18,403 nt of DNA, from positions 1 to 18,403 of the forward strand of contig JBOGDQ010000011.1 in the NCBI GenBank assembly GCA_050742975.1. The letters are read 5' to 3'. The notes beneath the pieces were generated by a model. It ran no database searches. It was not told the origin of the DNA and was given only the letters and a program-made list of their open reading frames with translations. Position numbers and translations under genes: made by a program. How positions within the stretch are numbered: position 1 is the first letter of the stretch; every line of letters begins with the position of its first letter. This DNA comes from JBDTGE01 sp050742975. Its GTDB lineage: Bacteria > Actinomycetota > Actinomycetes > Mycobacteriales > Jatrophihabitantaceae. Of the stretch, positions 14,607 to 18,403 are shown piece after piece.

Positions 14607-15800
14607 ATGGCAGCGATCGAGAAGCGGCTCCGCAACGGCAAGACGCGCTGGTACGTCCGATACCGAGACCCGTCGGGCGTGCAACGAACGAAGACGTTCG
14701 ACCGCAAGGTGGACGCCGAGCGATACCTGACCACGACCGAGGCATCCAAGCTCACCGGCGCGTACCTCGATCCGGTGCTGGCATCGCTGACCATCGGCGA
14801 GTGGGCGAAGCGCTGGCTGGACGGGCAGGCTCACCTCAAGCCGTCCACGCACGAGCGATACGCAGGGATCGTGCGCGAGCACGTCGTGCCGCGGTGGCAG
14901 AACGTGAAGCTCGCCGACGTGTCCCACGCCGACGTACAGAGCTGGATCACGATGTTGTCGACGCAGCGTAAGGCTGCGACGGTGCGGAAGATCCACCGCG
15001 TGCTGGCGCTGGTCCTCGCGCTGGCCGTCAAGGACGGACGCCTCGTCCGTAATCCGGCCACTGGCGTGAACCTTCCGCGTGTGGTGAAGGACGAGCGCCG
15101 CTTCCTCACGCACGAGCAGGTCGACCGTCTCGCAACTGCGTGCGCAGTGCCAGCGACCGTGAGCAAGCATCGGCGTCTGGATGAGCGAGAGAACCGCGCC
15201 TACCGCCTGATCGTTCTGTTTCTCGCGTACACCGGCGTGCGGTTCGGTGAGATGGCCGCGTTGCGCGTCGGCCGGCTGGACTTCCTGCGCCGGCGAGCGA
15301 TCATCGCCGAGTCCATCACGATGGTCACCGGTCGCGGACAGGTCTGGGGCACGCCGAAGGGTCACGAACGGCGCGAGGTCCCCATCCCGAAGTTCCTCAT
15401 CGAAGAGCTGGCCGAACACGTCAAGGGCAAGGCGCCAGATGATCTGGTCTTCGGCGGAGTGCGCGGCGGCGGCGCGATGCGGCCCGGCGGATTCCGACGG
15501 GCCGGGTTCGACACAGCGGCCGCATCGATCGGCATGGCCGGGATGCATCCGCATGAGCTACGGCACACAGCCGCCTCGCTGGCCATCGCCTCAGGCGCCG
15601 ACGTGAAGGTCGTGCAGCAGATGCTCGGGCACGCGAGCGCGGCGATGACCCTCGATCAGTACGGGCACCTGTTCGGCGACCGGCTCGACGAAGTCGCCGA
15701 TGCGATGGACGCCGCGCGCGCTTCTGTTGTGTACCCGATGTGTACCCGGACCAATATTGTCGATCTTGAAGAAGTTCGCGATCGTGGTACAGGCCAGTAA
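14607..15800 (+). CDS. Tyrosine recombinase (phage-type integrase) of the tRNA-Glu island
   Basis: A 397-residue site-specific recombinase that would integrate and excise the island. An N-terminal arm-binding segment (IEKRLRNGKTRWYVRYRDPS) is followed by a SAM-like core-binding domain (about 60-155) and the catalytic domain. The catalytic set is complete: R212 in TGVRFGE, a lysine in the GTPKGHERREVPI hairpin, H316 and R319 in HELRH, H342 in MLGHAS, and the nucleophile Y352 in DQYGHLF. The gene points at the 3' end of tRNA-Glu and stops 20 bp from it, the usual layout of an integrase next to its attachment site. The start at ATG 14607 matches family N-termini, although GGA is almost touching the ATG. 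No excisionase was recognised. The reading frame is intact, so the enzyme may be active. Confidence 0.95.
   Translation: MAAIEKRLRNGKTRWYVRYRDPSGVQRTKTFDRKVDAERYLTTTEASKLTGAYLDPVLASLTIGEWAKRWLDGQAHLKPSTHERYAGIVREHVVPRWQNVKLADVSHADVQSWITMLSTQRKAATVRKIHRVLALVLALAVKDGRLVRNPATGVNLPRVVKDERRFLTHEQVDRLATACAVPATVSKHRRLDERENRAYRLIVLFLAYTGVRFGEMAALRVGRLDFLRRRAIIAESITMVTGRGQVWGTPKGHERREVPIPKFLIEELAEHVKGKAPDDLVFGGVRGGGAMRPGGFRRAGFDTAAASIGMAGMHPHELRHTAASLAIASGADVKVVQQMLGHASAAMTLDQYGHLFGDRLDEVADAMDAARASVVYPMCTRTNIVDLEEVRDRGTGQ
15729..15750. repeat. 11-bp tandem direct repeat near the attachment site
   Basis: GTGTACCCGAT and GTGTACCCGGA stand head to tail, one helical turn apart, inside the end of the integrase gene about 70 bp from tRNA-Glu. 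A shorter copy, GTACCCGA, lies before the integrase gene near 14463. Arm-type integrase binding sites are a possible reading, but the repeats also lie in coding sequence. Confidence 0.4.
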
Positions 15801-15820
15801 ATACGGGCCCTCTAGCGGTG

Positions 15821-15893
15821 TAGCCCCAACGGGATTCGAACCCGTGCTACCGCCTTGAGAGGGCGGCGTCCTGGGCCACTAGACGATGGGGCC
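15821..15893 (-). tRNA. tRNA-Glu (anticodon CTC)
   Basis: The minus strand folds as a full 73-nt cloverleaf: acceptor GGCCCCA pairs with TGGGGCT, closing with a G-U pair; D-arm region TCGTCTAGTGG; anticodon stem CCGCC/GGCGG around loop CTCTCAA, giving anticodon CTC for GAG codons; T-arm ACGGG/CCCGT around TTCGAAT. CCA is not encoded. It follows tRNA-Gln with 41 bp between, probably in one transcript. Its 3' end faces the integrase gene, so it is the likely attachment site of the island to the left, and its sequence remains intact. Confidence 0.96.
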
Positions 15894-15934
15894 CCAGAAA
15901 GATGTCGCTACTGCGATGGTTCTTCGGTACTGCG

Positions 15935-16006
15935 CTGGGGTACCAGGACTCGAACCTAGACTAACTGAACCAGAATCAGTTGGGCTGCCAATTACCCCAT
16001 ACCCCA
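15935..16006 (-). tRNA. tRNA-Gln (anticodon CTG)
   Basis: The minus strand gives a 72-nt cloverleaf: acceptor TGGGGTA pairs with TACCCCA with discriminator G, as in other bacterial tRNA-Gln; anticodon stem ACTGA/TCAGT around loop TTCTGGT, giving anticodon CTG for CAG codons; T-loop TTCGAGT. CCA is not encoded. It lies upstream of tRNA-Glu on the same strand. Confidence 0.96.
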
Positions 16007-16049
16007 AGGGCGTCGGCGCGGCCTGCGCGGCAGGACGAGCCGTCGTGGA

Positions 16050-16080
16050 ACTCTACCGGACCGGGTCGGCAGATCCGAAA
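16050..16080 (-). promoter_or_regulatory. Possible promoter of the tRNA-Gln/tRNA-Glu pair
   Basis: On the minus strand TTTCGG (16075-16080) and TAGAGT (16050-16055) are separated by 19 bp and would start transcription about 35-40 nt before tRNA-Gln. Spacing is a little long and the -35 match is weak, so this is only a candidate. Confidence 0.3.
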
Positions 16081-16199
16081 TCCGGCGCGCCACCCCGACC
16101 CGTTACCGCTATGCGCTATTTGTCCCGAGGCTGCCGGTGGCGGCCATCGGAGCGGCGACGTCTAGTGTCCGTTTCGTGCCATTCCGTAAGTTGTCACCA

Positions 16200-16745
16200 G
16201 GATTATCACCCCCGGCATCGTCATCACCGCAAGCTCCGGCGACAGCGGCTACGGCGCGTCGTTCCCGGCGACCGGCGCGCACGTGACCGCGGTCGGAGGT
16301 ACGTCGCTGACGCAGGACGGCAGCTCGCGCGGTTGGAGCGAGACGGCCTGGTCGGACGCCGGCAGCGGCTGCTCGACCGAGATCGCCAAGCCGAGCTTCC
16401 AGGCCGGCGTCACCACCGGCTGCAGTGACCGGGCCGAGGCCGATGTGTCAGCGGTCGCCGACCCGCAGACCGGCCTGGCGGTGTACGACACGTACCAGGC
16501 GTCCGGCTGGAACGTATACGGCGGCACCAGCGCATCGTCGCCGATCATCGCATCGGTCTACGCGCTGGCCAACGACCGGGCAGACTCCGAACGCCGACCC
16601 GTACGCGCACACCGGCGCGCTGAACGACATCACGTCGGGCAGCAACGGAAGCTGCAGCGCCACTGAGCAGTGCACCGCGGGCCCGGGATGGGACGGCCCC
16701 ACCGGCCTGGGGTACGCCGAACGGCACCGGCGCGATCGGGCTACT
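16200..16745 (+). pseudogene. Sedolisin (S53) peptidase C-terminal remnant
   Basis: Fragments of a secreted acid serine peptidase catalytic domain in three frames. The first frame reads ITASSGDSGYGASFPATG, then VTAVGGTSLTQDGSSRGWSE, then ADVSAVADPQTGLAVYD and YGGTSASSPIIASVYALAN; GTSAS carries the family's catalytic serine. At about 16575 the frame shifts and continues as DPYAHTGALNDITSGSNGSC and CTAGPGWDGPTGLG. At about 16712 it shifts again and reads GTPNGTGAIGLL, the usual family end. The N-terminal prodomain and the Glu/Asp catalytic residues are absent; upstream lies the tRNA promoter region. Truncation plus two frameshifts make it a dead gene. It ends at the stop of the convergent dehydrogenase gene. 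Confidence 0.88.
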
Positions 16746-17571
16746 CGATGCGCGATTCGTACCCGACCCTCTCCGGCGAGTTGACGGCGGAGGCGAACAC
16801 CTGGTCGGTCCCGGTGGCGCGGGCGATGAACTCCCCCGCCCGGCGCGGAAGAACGCGGACCACGTTGCTCGCCCAGCCCAGGTAACCCGGGACGTAGACG
16901 TCCAGTCGCGGCCGGTGCAGCGCGGCGACGATCGCGGCCGCGACGTCCTCGGGGCCCACCTGAGAGCTCAGCCGCGTCTGCTTCAGGCCGGCCGCGAGCT
17001 CGGTGCGCACGATCGTCGGCATCACGCAGGTCAGGTCGACACCCGTGCCGCGCAACTCGAAGTGAGCCGCCTCGCTCAGTCCGACGACGCCGTGTTTGCT
17101 CGCGCAGTACGTCGCTCCCCCGGCTACGCCGACCTTGCCGGCCAACGACGCGATGTTGACGATGTGCCCGCTGTGCCTGGGCTTCATCCGCTGCATCGCC
17201 TCGCGGGTGCCGTGGATGACAGCAGCCAGGTTGATCGCGATCACGCGCGCGGTCGCATCGTCGGACTCCTCGTCCAGTAGCGCGAGCGGCATGATCCCGG
17301 CGTTGTTGATCAGCACGTCGATCGGGCCGAGTTCACGCTCGAGCTCGTCGAGGAACGCGGTGTAGCCGGCGTGGTCGGTGACGTCCAGCCGCATGGCGAA
17401 GCCGTCCACGCCCAGCTCCTTCACGGTGCGCTGCGCGAGATCCTCGTCGAGATCGCCGATCGCGATGCGCGCACCTTCGGCGACCACCGCACGGGCGGTA
17501 GCAGCCCCGATACCGCGTGCGCCGCCGGTGATGACAACGAGCTTGCCCGCCAACGATCTCTGCCTGCGCAC
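16741..17571 (-). CDS. Short-chain dehydrogenase/reductase (SDR)
   Basis: A 276-residue cytosolic NAD(P)-dependent oxidoreductase of the classical SDR fold. Visible parts: the cofactor motif TGGARGIG at residues 15-22, an acidic residue after the second strand (IAIGDLDED), which hints at NAD preference, NNAG at 89-92, N114 in IAIN, S142 in NIASLAGK, and the Y155-x-x-x-K159 catalytic pair in YCASK. The C-terminal stretch (RPRLDVYVPGYLGWASNVVR) resembles SDRs annotated as general oxidoreductases in actinobacteria; the substrate cannot be told. GTG at 17569-17571 is chosen because it lies just before the first strand; a TTG six codons on is an alternative. It is divergent from the next gene and not part of the island. 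Confidence 0.9.
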   Translation of the reverse strand: MRRQRSLAGKLVVITGGARGIGAATARAVVAEGARIAIGDLDEDLAQRTVKELGVDGFAMRLDVTDHAGYTAFLDELERELGPIDVLINNAGIMPLALLDEESDDATARVIAINLAAVIHGTREAMQRMKPRHSGHIVNIASLAGKVGVAGGATYCASKHGVVGLSEAAHFELRGTGVDLTCVMPTIVRTELAAGLKQTRLSSQVGPEDVAAAIVAALHRPRLDVYVPGYLGWASNVVRVLPRRAGEFIARATGTDQVFASAVNSPERVGYESRIE

Positions 17572-17648
17572 TACGCCCACCCCGCGATTCCGGATTCGAT
17601 GCCGTCGAGCGTCCCTGACTTGTCGGTCCCGATCGTGCTCGCCGTAAG

Positions 17649-17664
17649 CGAGTTCATCAACTCG
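17649..17664. promoter_or_regulatory. Short inverted repeat between divergent genes, possible operator
   Basis: CGAGTT-CATC-AACTCG is a perfect 6-bp inverted repeat in the 133-bp region between the SDR gene and the rightward membrane-anchored protein gene. Its size would suit a dimeric repressor, but no regulator gene is nearby and a repeat of this length can arise by chance. Confidence 0.25.
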
Positions 17665-17704
17665 GGAACCGCGATGTGGCTGATACCGTCGACCCGATGC
17701 AGCC

Positions 17705-18223
17705 ATGACCTCACGCATGATGGGCGACCCCGAGCGCAGCTCGCGCACATCGCGGATGCTGCTGATCGCGGGCGCGGTCGTGGGCGTGATCAGCGTGATC
17801 ACCTGGGTTTCGTTCGATTCCGGCGGCAACGGCGGAACTCCGACCGGCCAGTGCCGGGTCCCGGCACACGCGACGTCCGGCACCCAGACGCCGCCCGCTC
17901 TGGTCAGCCAGCTCGCGGCGCCGATCGGTCCGCCGAACGTCACCGCCACGCTGACCTCGGGCGGCTCGTCCGTCTACGTCTACTGCTACGACCTGATCGA
18001 CGGCGCACAGCTCATCGCCGCGATCGGTGCGCTGCGCGAGGACGGCTACTCGCAGGCAGCCGGCGACGACCCGACCACGCAGGTGAGCTTCACCCAGGAC
18101 GGCAAGTCGCCGTACGGGATCAACCTGACCGTCAATGGCGAGCTGGTGGTCGACCATCCGAACGCCCAGACGCATGGTGGGCTGTCGATCACCTGGACGG
18201 ACGGCAAGCCGCCGGACCAGTGA
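17705..18223 (+). CDS. Small membrane-anchored or secreted protein of unknown function
   Basis: A 172-residue protein. A short cytosolic N-terminus (MTSRMMGDPERSSRTSR) leads into one membrane segment (MLLIAGAVVGVISVITWVSF, about residues 18-37) and a Gly-rich linker (SGGNGGTPTG). An exported domain of about 125 residues follows, with two cysteines (GQCRV near 50 and VYCYD near 94) that could form a disulfide. There is no lipobox, so a signal anchor is more likely than a lipoprotein. I recognise no domain family. ATG 17705 is used; ATG codons at 17717 and 17720 are possible, and no clear ribosome binding site is present. It converges on gltX with a 24-bp gap. Codon use is typical of the backbone. 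Confidence 0.75.
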   Translation: MTSRMMGDPERSSRTSRMLLIAGAVVGVISVITWVSFDSGGNGGTPTGQCRVPAHATSGTQTPPALVSQLAAPIGPPNVTATLTSGGSSVYVYCYDLIDGAQLIAAIGALREDGYSQAAGDDPTTQVSFTQDGKSPYGINLTVNGELVVDHPNAQTHGGLSITWTDGKPPDQ

Positions 18224-18247
18224 GCTGACCGGATCGCGCGCGGGGAA

Positions 18248-18403
18248 TCAGCGCGTGACGGCGGCCCGCAGCCGCCCGAGCGAGCGGTCGCGGCCGAGGA
18301 TCTGCATCGACTCGAACAGTGGCGGCGAGACCGTCCGTCCGGTGATGGCCACCCGCAGCGGGCCGAACGCCTTGCCCGGCTTGAGCTGCAGGCCATCGAC
18401 GAC
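18248..18403 (-). CDS. gltX: Glutamyl-tRNA synthetase, C-terminal end (partial)
   Basis: Only the last 51 residues and stop codon are inside the window; the gene continues to the right. KPGKAFGPLRVAITGRTVSP, then PLFESMQILGRDRSLGRLR, is the typical end of the anticodon-binding domain of bacterial GltX, which charges tRNA-Glu (and, in many actinobacteria, also tRNA-Gln for later amidation). It is on the same strand as tRNA-Gln and tRNA-Glu further downstream, an arrangement known from other actinobacteria. Confidence 0.92.
   Translation of the reverse strand, partial: VVDGLQLKPGKAFGPLRVAITGRTVSPPLFESMQILGRDRSLGRLRAAVTR

Noticed and set aside
14277..15554. 425-codon minus-strand frame opposite the integrase
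   Set aside because: Shadow of the integrase gene; the plus frame has the full tyrosine-recombinase residue set.
15821..15893. G-U first acceptor pair in tRNA-Glu as damage from integration
   Set aside because: The rest of the cloverleaf is perfect and, as far as I recall, a G-U closing pair occurs in other actinobacterial tRNA-Glu genes, so it is not good evidence of damage.

Overview
The window reads as high-GC actinobacterial DNA. Evidence: very high G+C with many GTG/TTG starts, tRNAs without encoded CCA, a gltX / tRNA-Gln / tRNA-Glu neighbourhood familiar from actinobacteria, and Sec-exported RHS and LamG proteins of the type common there. The genus cannot be told. Positions 15821-18403 look like chromosomal backbone. 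Positions 1-15820 look like an accessory island whose tyrosine integrase ends 20 bp from the 3' end of tRNA-Glu.

Layout from left to right. 1-1889: an IS1182-type insertion sequence with an intact DDE transposase, starting at or just before the window edge. 1890-2786 (minus): a CHC2/Toprim primase pseudogene, cut by that IS and frameshifted twice. 2854-3299 (plus): the 5' end of an IS256-family transposase behind a perfect 14-bp inverted repeat. 3334-3560 (minus): an orphan scrap of RHS core ending in a GGTGTA hexamer array of almost 11 copies. 3579-4118 (minus): a small low-GC gene, the likely immunity gene. 4180-10590 (minus): a 2136-residue secreted RHS/YD-repeat protein ending in a TNT-like NAD(P)+ glycohydrolase toxin domain. 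10620-13895 (minus): a 1091-residue secreted DNRLRE/LamG-like protein. 13896-14606: a 0.7-kb non-coding stretch. 14607-15800 (plus): the integrase. 15821-16006 (minus): tRNA-Glu(CTC) and tRNA-Gln(CTG). 16200-16745 (plus): a sedolisin (S53) peptidase remnant. 16741-17571 (minus): a short-chain dehydrogenase. 17705-18223 (plus): a small membrane-anchored protein. 18248-18403 (minus): the C-terminal end of glutamyl-tRNA synthetase.

The functional heart is the minus-strand operon from 13895 to 3579: LamG partner, then RHS-TNT toxin (29-bp gap), then putative immunity gene (61-bp gap). The inferred model is a polymorphic-toxin system. The RHS shell carries a swappable NADase warhead after the DPSG motif, the downstream 179-residue protein protects the producer, and the LamG/DNRLRE protein helps surface display or adhesion. 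Toxin tip and immunity gene are clearly lower in G+C than the RHS shell. The orphan RHS scrap just behind the immunity gene points to earlier cassette exchange, later eroded by insertion sequences. The least described parts are the immunity protein, the Gly/Pro-rich tail after the TNT domain, and the hexamer-expanded RHS scrap.
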